Program-made: the position numbers and the translations under genes
From: Butyricicoccus sp.
Lineage (GTDB): Bacteria; Bacillota; Clostridia; Oscillospirales; Butyricicoccaceae
Length of the DNA: 7,051 nucleotides
Direction: 5' to 3'
NCBI GenBank assembly: GCA_020025885.1
Contig: JAHHRJ010000076.1
Coordinates: 1 to 7,051, forward strand
Notes under the pieces: model-generated
Told to the model about the DNA's origin: nothing
Seen by the model: the letters and a program-made list of their open reading frames with translations, nothing else
The model's database searches: none
Shown here: positions 1 to 4,709 of the stretch, piece after piece
Position numbering within the stretch: position 1 is the first letter of the stretch
Layout of the letters: each line of letters opens with the position of its first letter

Positions 1-290
1 CGGAACCCCGTTTTTCCATAGGCTCCGCCCCCCTGACGAGCTTCACAGAAATTCGGTGATTTCCGATGCTCAAGTCAGAGGTGGCGAAACCCGACAGGAC
101 TTAAAGATACCGAGAATTTCTCCCCGATGGCTCCCTCGTGCGCTCTCCTGTTCCTACCTTGCGGTTTATCGGTGTCTATCCGCTGTTATGGCCGCGTTCC
201 CTCATACCACGCCTGACACTCGATTCCGGTTAGGTAGTTCGCTCCAAGCTGGACTGTATGCACGAACCCCCCGTTCAGTCCGACCGCCGC
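1..290. repeat. Terminal redundancy, identical to 6762-7051
   Basis: The first 290 bases are identical to the last 290 bases (6762-7051), and the window stops exactly where the match stops. This is the pattern of a circular molecule of 6761 bp read past its origin. The same sequence also occurs internally at 2727-3016, because the molecule carries two origins. A longer tandem array is the alternative reading. Confidence 0.85.
8..20 (-). other. Replication origin (RNA II/DNA switch), unit A numbering
   Basis: The GTTTTTCCATAGGCTCCG segment is the hallmark of the ColE1/pMB1/p15A origin. Read on the minus strand it gives the A-rich RNase H cleavage site where Pol I begins leading-strand synthesis. 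Synthesis would proceed leftward. Equivalent sites lie at 2734-2746 and 6769-6781. Confidence 0.85.
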
Positions 291-396
291 GCGTTGCTGG
301 GTAACTCGTCGCATGATTCCAACCCCAACACGCACAAAACATCGCCACTGGCGGCAGCCATTGGTAACTGGATTCACGGAGCTTTTAAAGGAGTTC

Positions 397-426
397 TTGA
401 AGTGGATGCCTGACTACGGCTACACT
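397..426 (+). promoter_or_regulatory. RNA I promoter, unit A
   Basis: The -35 box is TTGAAG at 397-402 and the -10 box is TACACT at 421-426, with an 18-bp spacer as in pMB1 RNA I. The start is predicted at A433. Confidence 0.85.
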
Positions 427-432
427 GAAAGG

Positions 433-533
433 ACAGATTTGGTGACTGCGCTCCGTGTAAGCCAGTTACCACGGTTCAAAAGAGCTCCAACTCTTACGAA
501 CCTTCGAAAAACCGCCTTGCTGGGCGGTTTTTT
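433..533 (+). ncRNA. RNA I antisense copy-number regulator, unit A
   Basis: RNA I pairs with the 5' part of RNA II and blocks primer maturation, setting copy number and incompatibility. The promoter is TTGAAG (397-402) and TACACT (421-426) with an 18-bp spacer, followed by GAAAGG and an A start, as in pMB1. The conserved AAGCCAGTTACC is present. The second hairpin is AGAG-CTCCAA-CTCT, with a different loop from unit B. It ends at the terminator hairpin ACCGCC (511-516)/GGCGGT (523-528) with a T-run. No rop gene is present in the window. Confidence 0.88.
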
Positions 534-534
534 C
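507..534 (+). terminator. RNA I terminator, unit A
   Basis: A-tract, then ACCGCC (511-516), loop TTGCTG, GGCGGT (523-528) and a T-run. On the opposite strand the same hairpin forms the first stem of RNA II, as in p15A. Confidence 0.88.
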
Positions 535-540
535 GTATCT

Positions 541-570
541 AGAGTACGATGCAAATCAAAAGGCAGTCAA
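541..570 (-). promoter_or_regulatory. RNA II promoter, unit A
   Basis: On the minus strand there is a -35 box TTGACT (plus-strand AGTCAA 565-570) and a -10 box TACTCT (AGAGTA 541-546) with an 18-bp spacer. It stands at the same distance from the first RNA II stem as the unit B promoter but has a different sequence. Transcription would start near 534. Confidence 0.65.
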
Positions 571-677
571 GTACAAGAGACATTAAGCTACCTTATTAAA
601 CATCCCTTGCGTGCGCAAAAAACAGGCAATAAAACAAAAAATGATAGAAATGTTTTAAGTAGCTGTGTCTATTGAGA

Positions 678-683
678 TAAAAT
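678..683 (+). promoter_or_regulatory. Possible -10 box for the leader/toxin transcript
   Basis: TAAAAT at 678-683 fits a sigma-70 -10 box. The -35 position (about 654-660, TTTAAGT) is weak. No LexA-type palindrome is seen, unlike tisB. This is an inference only. Confidence 0.3.
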
Positions 684-690
684 GGGAGGG

Positions 691-765
691 ATGCCTAGTT
701 TTAAGGCAGTTGCGGGAGAGGCGTGCCTCTTCGCTGCAACGAAGAAAAGCACCGCCTCTCTCTGA
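691..765 (+). CDS. Leader-peptide ORF upstream of small hydrophobic peptide
   Basis: This 24-codon ORF (begins MPSFKAVAGE, ends KKSTASL, TGA at 763-765) lies 32 nt ahead of the hydrophobic ORF at 798. A GGGAGGG run directly abuts the ATG, closer than a normal Shine-Dalgarno. With a candidate -10 box TAAAAT at 678-683, the transcript could start very near the ATG, so the ORF might be leaderless or untranslated. Its coding sequence overlaps mutually exclusive hairpins: GAGAGGCG (716-723) can pair with CGCCTCTC (753-760), and the latter can instead pair with the next gene's Shine-Dalgarno. The two-ORF layout recalls tisA/tisB. I do not recognise the peptide, and it may simply be structured 5'UTR. 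Confidence 0.4.
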   Translation: MPSFKAVAGEACLFAATKKSTASL

Positions 766-793
766 ATGATTCACTCTCAGAACATAGGAGGCG
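714..793 (+). promoter_or_regulatory. Switchable leader RNA controlling the Shine-Dalgarno of the 23-aa peptide
   Basis: Three segments compete. GAGAGGCG (716-723) is complementary to CGCCTCTC (753-760). AGAGG (717-721) can instead pair locally with CCTCT (726-730), inside an outer stem GTTGC (709-713)/GCAAC (736-740). CGCCTC (753-758) is perfectly complementary to GAGGCG (788-793), which overlaps the AGGAGG Shine-Dalgarno at 786-791. Forming the first long stem would free the Shine-Dalgarno, and the local hairpin would leave 753-758 free to mask it. The pairings are seen in the sequence; the switching is inferred. Confidence 0.45.
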
Positions 794-797
794 ACGA

Positions 798-869
798 ATG
801 CTGGAAGATTATATCCAAGCGCTCATCGCGCTGCTCACATTACTGAGCATCATTTTAAAGTACGTTTGA
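798..869 (+). CDS. Small hydrophobic peptide, candidate type I toxin
   Basis: A 23-codon ORF begins MLEDYIQALIALL and ends SIILKYV, with one predicted membrane-spanning helix over roughly residues 6-20, a charged N-terminus and a single Lys near the C-terminus. AGGAGG at 786-791, six nt before the ATG, is a near-perfect Shine-Dalgarno, and a strong Rho-independent terminator follows at 896-919, so this looks like a real gene rather than a chance ORF. Size, composition and the preceding structured leader resemble membrane-depolarising type I toxins such as TisB, DinQ and ZorO. It is not clearly homologous to any of them. I could not identify a partner antisense RNA on either strand. Alternatives are a regulatory leader peptide or a small membrane-protein modulator. 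Confidence 0.55.
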   Translation: MLEDYIQALIALLTLLSIILKYV

Positions 870-895
870 TGTGATTGAAATTTAGCTGTAACTTC

Positions 896-919
896 GCCGC
901 CTTTTGAGGCGGCTTTTTT
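896..919 (+). terminator. Rho-independent terminator after the small hydrophobic ORF
   Basis: GCCGCC (896-901), loop TTTTGA, GGCGGC (908-913), then six T residues. It closes the leader/toxin transcript 27 nt after the stop codon and separates it from the winged-helix gene. Confidence 0.88.
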
Positions 920-982
920 GTATTCAAAAAAGATCATATGTAGATATCCAAAACCGTACAAGATGTCATACATGACGTACTA

Positions 983-996
983 TATTAATATTAATA
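983..996. repeat. 14-bp AT-rich palindrome
   Basis: TATTAATATTAATA is a perfect palindrome. It lies between the terminator at 919 and the 53-bp palindrome at 1004. With the small inverted repeat GTCAT-AC-ATGAC at 965-976 it probably belongs to the promoter/operator region of the winged-helix gene. No convincing -35/-10 pair was identified. Confidence 0.4.
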
Positions 997-1003
997 CAAA
1001 CAA

Positions 1004-1056
1004 TTATGAACCAGTGTTAAGATAGAACATAGTTCTATCTTAACACTGGTTCATAA
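1004..1056. repeat. 53-bp near-perfect palindrome just before the winged-helix gene
   Basis: The arms 1004-1028 and 1032-1056 are perfect 25-nt inverse complements around a 3-nt centre (ATA, 1029-1031). The start codon of the next gene is only 8 nt beyond the right arm, and no Shine-Dalgarno fits in GTGACACT between them. As DNA this could be an operator for the downstream winged-helix protein or a cruciform; as RNA it would be a very stable hairpin next to the start codon. It has no T-run, so it is not an ordinary terminator. Confidence 0.8.
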
Positions 1057-1064
1057 GTGACACT

Positions 1065-1487
1065 ATGAAAAAAGAAATTCTAATTCAAAAATGGGGGGAT
1101 GATGCACTCTGCATGGGATGGACAGGCATTCCAAATGCCTTGTTCTTCATGCAACCCCCCCTAAACATAAGTCCAACAAACATGAATGTTTTAATGAATC
1201 TATTCATCCATTGGTGGGAAACCGGTTCTTGGCCATACCCATCTCAAAAAGGCCTAGCCGCAAGAATTGGAGTTTCATTGAGAACAGTGCAACGAGCACT
1301 TGACGAGTTGTCACATGAAGGATTGATCAAAAAAACACCAACCCCGAGACTGCACCCAAAGTACAAAGGTAGAAACATCTATGACCTTAGCCCAATCATA
1401 GAGCTAGTACAGAAAATGGCCCCACAGATAAAACAAAGCATTGGAAAAAAACCAAAGAATATAAACGGATTAGATGAAATTTTTTGA
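1065..1487 (+). CDS. Winged helix-turn-helix protein (HTH_36-like), plasmid accessory regulator
   Basis: A 140-residue protein. The N-terminal part (residues 8-30, QKWGDDAL..GWTGIPNALF) is typical of small phage/plasmid winged-helix proteins of the HTH_36 type. The winged helix spans about 57-106, with the recognition region SQKGLAARIGVSLRTVQRAL (60-79) followed by DELSHEGLIKK and a basic wing. The C-terminal tail is lysine-rich (GKKPKN). It probably binds DNA as a regulator; some relatives belong to replication initiators, but nothing else here suggests a second replicon. The nearby 53-bp palindrome is the obvious candidate binding site. No Shine-Dalgarno is visible before this ATG. The gene is AT-rich relative to the origin backbone, suggesting separate acquisition. 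Confidence 0.72.
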   Translation: MKKEILIQKWGDDALCMGWTGIPNALFFMQPPLNISPTNMNVLMNLFIHWWETGSWPYPSQKGLAARIGVSLRTVQRALDELSHEGLIKKTPTPRLHPKYKGRNIYDLSPIIELVQKMAPQIKQSIGKKPKNINGLDEIF

Positions 1488-1549
1488 GTTGCTCTGTACT
1501 CAGTTTTCATGGAGTCATGGAGCAAATCAAACATAAACACCGAACTTAC

Positions 1550-1577
1550 ATTTACCATAACGCCCGCTCGACGCACC
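1550..1577 (-). other. XerC/XerD recombination site (psi/cer-like), unit A
   Basis: On the minus strand the 28 bp read as a XerC arm GGTGCGTCGAG, a 6-bp centre CGGGCG and a XerD arm TTATGGTAAAT. The XerD arm is identical to that of ColE1 cer, and the XerC arm shares its GGTGCGT. A 6-bp centre is the psi (pSC101) spacing. Such sites resolve plasmid multimers. Homology with unit B begins exactly at the outer edge of the XerD arm (base 1550). The centre differs from the unit B copy by one base. Confidence 0.8.
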
Positions 1578-1753
1578 GCCTCAGACGCGCTCAGCGCGAT
1601 CCTGGGGCGTGATCGGCAAAAAACACAGCTTCATACCCCAAACAGCGTCCAAATCGCACAGGATGATTCTGGCGACGTTGCATAGCCATTCACGACACTG
1701 CATGACGGCCAGATTCAGCGCCAATCTGCCACCAAAGCCCGATTTTCACCCCC
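1578..1753. promoter_or_regulatory. Probable Xer accessory region, unit A (no gene seen)
   Basis: About 175 bp on the XerC side of the recombination site, identical in both units and without a credible ORF. In cer and psi the accessory sequences bound by PepA and ArgR or ArcA lie on this side and have about this length. I see no complete ARG box, only the half-site-like ATTCA near 1688. The role is inferred from position and conservation. Confidence 0.45.
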
Positions 1754-2132
1754 TCACCGTTACCCGGTAACGGTGATCGGTGGCCGGAATTTTTTCGGGC
1801 GCCGATCACAGTTGGACAAGCGCCAGCGCGTCAGTAACGCCAAAATTTTTGCATGCAAAAAAATCTGCCGGGTGTCGGGGCGCATCGCCCTGACCGGGGG
1901 TTTTGTGTGCCGCCAAACCTTGGCGGTGCTACAAAACATACCCTGTCCCTGGGTTGAGTGGTTTTGAGGTTCGTAGAACCACATGGGGTTGGGTTGTAAA
2001 GTGGCACCCTTTGGCACGCCGATTGTGTAACGGGGATTTTCCCCGTGTATACATCGGTATCGTGCCTGTAGTTCATAACATGTGTCTACAGACACACCTA
2101 CCAAAATCAGGCGTTGAACCCCGTCACGCCTG
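1754..2132. other. Hairpin-rich non-coding backbone, possible oriT, unit A
   Basis: This stretch has no convincing gene but many inverted repeats: TCACCGTTACC/GGTAACGGTGA with a 1-nt centre (1754-1776), CCGCCAA/TTGGCGG around ACC (near 1911-1927), GGTTC/GAACC (near 1969), ACGGGGA/TCCCCGT (2030-2046), TGTGTCT/AGACACA (2081-2096) and CAGGCGT/ACGCCTG (2108-2132). It lies directly upstream of a ribbon-helix-helix protein gene, the usual arrangement of an origin of transfer with its relaxosome accessory protein. No relaxase is encoded, and no nick site is certain. It is identical in unit B. Confidence 0.4.
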
Positions 2133-2175
2133 CTGTGTACGGTCTGCAAACACCCCGTTTACAGGACGTTTTGCC

Positions 2176-2523
2176 ATGACCACGAAAACCACCACCCTGA
2201 GCATCCGGATCAGCAGTGAAATGCGTCTCGAAATAGAAGCCCTCGCCGAGAAAAACCGGCTATCGCTGAGCGACTTTGTGAAACGCACACTGTGCGAAAA
2301 TATGACAGGGCGGCGATTTGAACAGGCGCAGAACGATCTCACCCGGCTGGAATCCTCAGCACGGGACATCGACAGGCAGACAGAGGATCTAAGCACTGCG
2401 ATCGATGGCATCAGGAAGCGGGAGCGCTGAGAACGGTTCACTACGCTGCTGATCTGCGCCATGTTCCTGCTGATTTTCGGGTTTGCGGGAACCTGCTCCG
2501 CCTACTGGTTACTGATCAGCTGA
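2176..2523 (+). pseudogene. Broken ribbon-helix-helix/membrane protein, unit A
   Basis: This is a degraded copy of the intact 147-codon gene at 6114-6557. It opens with the same ribbon-helix-helix segment (TLSIRISSEMR...SDFVKRTL) but has lost 96 bp (32 codons) of the coiled coil, precisely between two GGCAGACAG repeats that are still both present in unit B. A nonsense codon TGA (2428-2430) replaces the TGG that opens the membrane segment, so the product would be 84 residues without its membrane anchor. The downstream part still reads in frame to the original stop at 2521-2523. The truncated soluble protein could still bind DNA. Several missense changes, including the loss of an Arg in VKRTLREN, also separate the copies. 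Confidence 0.82.
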
Positions 2524-2566
2524 TCACAGGAACACCGTGCGAACGCGCTAAAGCCCAACCATAGGG

Positions 2567-3096
2567 GCTATTCCGCTTCCTCGATCGGACAGACTCGCCA
2601 AAGCTACGCAATGGCTCCCTAATCCGATCTTGCGGCGAGCGGTGGGGATTAACAGGGAAGGGTTATACACAGATTCTGTGGGAAAGCAGGCGCGCAAGCT
2701 GTGCAGCAAGCACCGGCCGGAGACGCCGGAACCCCGTTTTTCCATAGGCTCCGCCCCCCTGACGAGCTTCACAGAAATTCGGTGATTTCCGATGCTCAAG
2801 TCAGAGGTGGCGAAACCCGACAGGACTTAAAGATACCGAGAATTTCTCCCCGATGGCTCCCTCGTGCGCTCTCCTGTTCCTACCTTGCGGTTTATCGGTG
2901 TCTATCCGCTGTTATGGCCGCGTTCCCTCATACCACGCCTGACACTCGATTCCGGTTAGGTAGTTCGCTCCAAGCTGGACTGTATGCACGAACCCCCCGT
3001 TCAGTCCGACCGCCGCGCGTTGCTGGGTAACTCGTCGCATGATTCCAACCCCAACACGCACAAAACATCGCCACTGGCGGCAGCCATTGGTAACTG
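2567..3096. repeat. Shared origin block, identical in both units
   Basis: These 530 bp recur at 6602-7051 and continue, through the circle junction, in 1-370. I saw no difference between the copies. The block contains the DnaA box, the origin and most of RNA II. Identity ends abruptly at 3096/370, just before the RNA I promoter. Confidence 0.9.
2663..2671 (+). other. DnaA box upstream of origin, first copy
   Basis: TTATACACA fits the TTATNCACA consensus and occupies the position of TTATCCACA in pMB1, about 65 bp from the origin. It overlaps the small inverted repeat CACAGA-T-TCTGTG. The second copy is at 6698-6706. Confidence 0.7.
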
Positions 3097-3124
3097 AACA
3101 AAGTGGATTTAGATATTGAGAGTC

Positions 3125-3154
3125 TTGAAGTGGTGCCCCGACTGCGGCTACACT
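3125..3154 (+). promoter_or_regulatory. RNA I promoter, unit B
   Basis: The -35 box is TTGAAG (3125-3130) and the -10 box is TACACT (3149-3154) with an 18-bp spacer. The start at A3161 matches pMB1, whose RNA I also begins ACAGTATTTGGTATCTG. Confidence 0.88.
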
Positions 3155-3160
3155 GAAAGG

Positions 3161-3260
3161 ACAGTATTTGGTATCTGTGCTCCACTAAAGCCAGTTACCG
3201 CGGTTCAAAGAGTTGCTGCTCTGAGAACCTTCGAAAAACCGCCTTGCTGGGCGGTTTTTT
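3161..3260 (+). ncRNA. RNA I antisense copy-number regulator, unit B
   Basis: About 100 nt, closely matching pMB1 RNA I at its 5' end. The first hairpin contains TGTGCTCCACTAAAGC where unit A has TGCGCTCCGTGTAAGC. The second is AGAG-TTGCTG-CTCT where unit A has loop CTCCAA. It ends at the ACCGCC (3238-3243)/GGCGGT (3250-3255) terminator. Because the loops set RNA I/RNA II recognition, the two replicons may belong to different incompatibility groups. Confidence 0.9.
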
Positions 3261-3262
3261 CG
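3234..3262 (+). terminator. RNA I terminator, unit B
   Basis: ACCGCC (3238-3243), loop TTGCTG, GGCGGT (3250-3255), then a T-run. It is the same hairpin as at 511-528. Confidence 0.88.
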
Positions 3263-3275
3263 TTTACAGAGCATG

Positions 3276-3304
3276 AGATTACGATCTTGGTGGCAGGATC
3301 TCAA
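3276..3304 (-). promoter_or_regulatory. RNA II promoter, unit B
   Basis: On the minus strand there is a -35 box TTGAGA (plus-strand TCTCAA 3299-3304) and a -10 box TAATCT (AGATTA 3276-3281) with a 17-bp spacer. Both boxes equal those of pMB1/p15A. The start is predicted near 3269. Confidence 0.88.
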
Positions 3305-3383
3305 GAAGATCATCCGTTTCGCTATCTCAGCTTTCAATGCAGAATCGTTCAGCAATAGCCTATTGGTTCTAACTCGTTATAAT

Positions 3384-4259
3384 TTAATCGCCGAAACCAT
3401 TAACAATAAATGCTGAATCCAGAGATTCTAAAACAGAACGATTCTTCAAGTACAATTGATATTTTTTACTACTCAATGATGCGTTAGAAGAACAATCAAC
3501 ATTCCATCGATTCAACCAAAACGCCCCCGTTGCACATCTAACCCTAACAACTTTTACCCCATCGGTCATGGATAAATCCATTTCAACGCACTCTTTATTC
3601 TTCACATTACCTTCATTTGGATGAGGGATTAACTCCAGCTCAACAAAAGAGTTCCATGAAGAGTCATTAAACGACATTTCATCATCCAATGGTTGATTCT
3701 TACAAGAATCGACACTAACCACACGATTTACAAGTAAGTTTATGAAAATACTTCTTTTTCTATCAAAGCAACGAACATACATTCGTAAGTCTGTATCAAA
3801 AAAAGCATGAGGAACAATCTCACGCTCAGAAATACCATTTTCTAAAGATCTATATTTTATTTTTACAGCATCATTGTTTGTTATAGCCCTAGATAATTCA
3901 AAAAATATTTTTGAGTTTGTCCCTGATATATTCTCCATGCTTTCAATTAATGGTTCATTTCTTCCAAAATTATTTTTTACCGCTTTTGTTTCTACTAAAT
4001 AGGCATCTAATTCTCTGTCAAAGATTGGAGTGAACTCATTAGCATTAATCTCATACCTTTTATAAGTATGATTCAACACCATATTATCACCGCTAATCTC
4101 TTTGTACTTTTTGAAGTCACGAGTAGCTGCAGCCTCAGCCACACCAAACTGCGCCATCAAATCAAACCGAGACACCCACCCCTTGAACAGCAACTGAAGC
4201 TCGATGAACTGAAGCCTCTCTCGAACCGCATAGCTAATCTCATCATGATTTTTTTCCAT
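3384..4259 (-). CDS. WYL-domain transcriptional regulator, BrxR/CapW type
   Basis: A 291-residue protein. An N-terminal winged helix (about 8-72) contains VRERLQFIELQLLFKG and the recognition segment FGVAEAAATRDFKKYKE (38-54), the pattern of BrxR/CapW regulators. A WYL domain (about 118-178) has KIKYRS (133-138), REIVPHAFF and LRMYVRCFD (158-166), where the family's WYL residues are MYV. The C-terminal WCX-like part carries GAFWLNRW. The length is usual for the family. These proteins are dimeric regulators, mostly repressors, of phage-defence loci, and the WYL domain is thought to sense a nucleic-acid or nucleotide ligand. The ATG at 4259 is chosen over the upstream TTG because GGAGG (4265-4269) lies 5 nt before it. 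It is divergent from the 44/43-codon ORFs, which it probably controls. AT-rich. Confidence 0.87.
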   Translation of the reverse strand: MEKNHDEISYAVRERLQFIELQLLFKGWVSRFDLMAQFGVAEAAATRDFKKYKEISGDNMVLNHTYKRYEINANEFTPIFDRELDAYLVETKAVKNNFGRNEPLIESMENISGTNSKIFFELSRAITNNDAVKIKYRSLENGISEREIVPHAFFDTDLRMYVRCFDRKRSIFINLLVNRVVSVDSCKNQPLDDEMSFNDSSWNSFVELELIPHPNEGNVKNKECVEMDLSMTDGVKVVRVRCATGAFWLNRWNVDCSSNASLSSKKYQLYLKNRSVLESLDSAFIVNGFGD

Positions 4260-4295
4260 CAAGTCCTCCGCACAAAAAACAAACCAAAAACAGCA

Positions 4296-4325
4296 TTGAC
4301 ATCATCATTATGATCGGATTATTAT
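4296..4325 (+). promoter_or_regulatory. Candidate upstream promoter of the micro-ORF operon
   Basis: TTGACA (4296-4301) is a perfect -35 box, followed after 18 bp by TATTAT (4320-4325). ATGATC elements (4310-4315, 4324-4329) lie within and beside it. Confidence 0.5.
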
Positions 4326-4359
4326 GATCTCACATCAAAATGATCAGACATCATTTTGA
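4304..4359. promoter_or_regulatory. Operator region between WYL regulator and micro-ORFs
   Basis: The divergent intergenic region contains a perfect inverted repeat TCAAAATGAT (4335-4344)/ATCATTTTGA (4350-4359) around CAGAC, a direct repeat ATTATGATC (4307-4315 and 4321-4329), and the small inverted repeat ATCAT-T-ATGAT (4304-4314). ATGATC recurs at 4310, 4324 and 4340. The 25-bp inverted repeat ends 4 bp before a TATAAT box and would block it if bound. The WYL protein is the obvious ligand; this is inference. Confidence 0.65.
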
Positions 4360-4363
4360 GTAC

Positions 4364-4369
4364 TATAAT
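4364..4369 (+). promoter_or_regulatory. Strong -10 box for the micro-ORF operon
   Basis: A consensus TATAAT stands 46 nt before the first ORF. Its -35 position lies inside the inverted repeat and is weak, suggesting activation or tight repression. The predicted leader, from about 4376, includes the small hairpin GGCATC-C-GATGCC (4380-4392). Confidence 0.55.
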
Positions 4370-4414
4370 GACAAATAACGGCATCCGATGCCAAGAAGAA
4401 AAGGTAACAAGAAG

Positions 4415-4549
4415 ATGAACATCAGCTCGACTGAACAAGCCTACATCTTTCGCCCATTCATCACAGTGAAAGGGCGACGCATCGTTCGCAAAAATGGCGG
4501 GATGTTTAAAATCCCAGTAAAAGACAAACAACAACAGAAACTTAACTAA
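4415..4549 (+). CDS. 44-residue basic protein of unknown function, WYL-linked
   Basis: A 44-codon ORF begins MNISSTEQAYIFRPFITVKG and has a basic middle (KGRRIVRKNGG) and a polar Lys/Gln tail. No membrane segment or signal peptide is seen. A purine-rich stretch with AAGGTAA (about 4400-4406) is a modest ribosome site. It is the first gene downstream of the WYL-regulated promoter region, and the next ORF starts 17 nt after its stop with a good Shine-Dalgarno, so the two look like an operon. The short beta-rich, RNA/DNA-binding-like composition suggests a nucleic-acid contact, but I do not recognise a family. Confidence 0.6.
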   Translation: MNISSTEQAYIFRPFITVKGRRIVRKNGGMFKIPVKDKQQQKLN

Positions 4550-4566
4550 AAGCCGGAGGAAAAATC

Positions 4567-4698
4567 ATGGCAGATAGACGACCATTAAACCCTACAGTAG
4601 TAGTGCCTAAGCCGGGCGGAGGTACACAGCCACGCGACCGTAATAATGACGGAACGGTACGCCAAAAACGCTCTGATGCGGGAAAGAAAAGAAAGTAA
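4567..4698 (+). CDS. 43-residue highly basic, Gly/Pro-rich protein of unknown function
   Basis: A 43-codon ORF begins MADRRPLNPTVVVPKPGGGT and ends with a Lys/Arg cluster (RQKRSDAGKKRK). GGAGGA at 4555-4560, six nt before the ATG, is a strong ribosome site and supports real translation. The sequence looks disordered and nucleic-acid binding, with no Cys and no hydrophobic core. It is second in the operon behind the 44-residue ORF and is followed by two hairpins, the second a convergent terminator. I do not recognise a family. BrxR-type regulators normally control much larger defence genes, so such a minimal pair is unusual. Confidence 0.62.
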   Translation: MADRRPLNPTVVVPKPGGGTQPRDRNNDGTVRQKRSDAGKKRK

Positions 4699-4709
4699 AG
4701 AGGATCGAT

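Larger units (their letters stand above)
8..534 (-). ncRNA. RNA II replication primer precursor, unit A
   Basis: This is the ColE1-type primer RNA, transcribed leftward from a promoter at 541-570 and expected to be cleaved by RNase H at the A-tract (T11-T15 on the plus strand). Recognised blocks are the GGGGGG stretch (complement of the C-run near 268-272), the conserved GGCGGAGCC segment near the origin, and the hairpin region opposite RNA I. It is almost the same as unit B RNA II up to base 370 and then diverges at the 5' copy-control end. The exact 5' end (about 534) is inferred from the promoter and the 3' end from pMB1/p15A. Confidence 0.85.
2734..3269 (-). ncRNA. RNA II replication primer precursor, unit B
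   Basis: The complete ColE1-type primer precursor of unit B runs leftward from the promoter at 3276-3304 to the A-tract at the origin (T2737-T2741 on the plus strand), about 535 nt, near the ColE1 length. Bases 2727-3096 are identical to unit A, and only the 5' third opposite RNA I differs. Leading-strand synthesis from here would enter the unit A backbone. Confidence 0.87.

Noticed and set aside
313..675. 120-codon plus-strand frame over RNA I
   Set aside because: It overlaps RNA I, its terminator and the RNA II promoter; no ribosome site.
1004..1056. Palindrome as a Rho-independent terminator
   Set aside because: No T-run on either side, and it lies directly before a start codon.
1760..2149. 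Minus-strand 129-codon frame, repeated at 5698-6087
   Set aside because: Composition is unlike a protein, it overlaps the hairpin array, and its repetition only reflects the duplicated backbone.
2701..3030. Open frame across the origin (also 56-304)
   Set aside because: It lies on the antisense strand of RNA II; its conservation is explained by the primer RNA and similar open frames occur in all ColE1-type origins.
4260..4262. TTG start for the WYL regulator
   Set aside because: Only 2 nt from the GGAGG; the ATG at 4259 has normal spacing.
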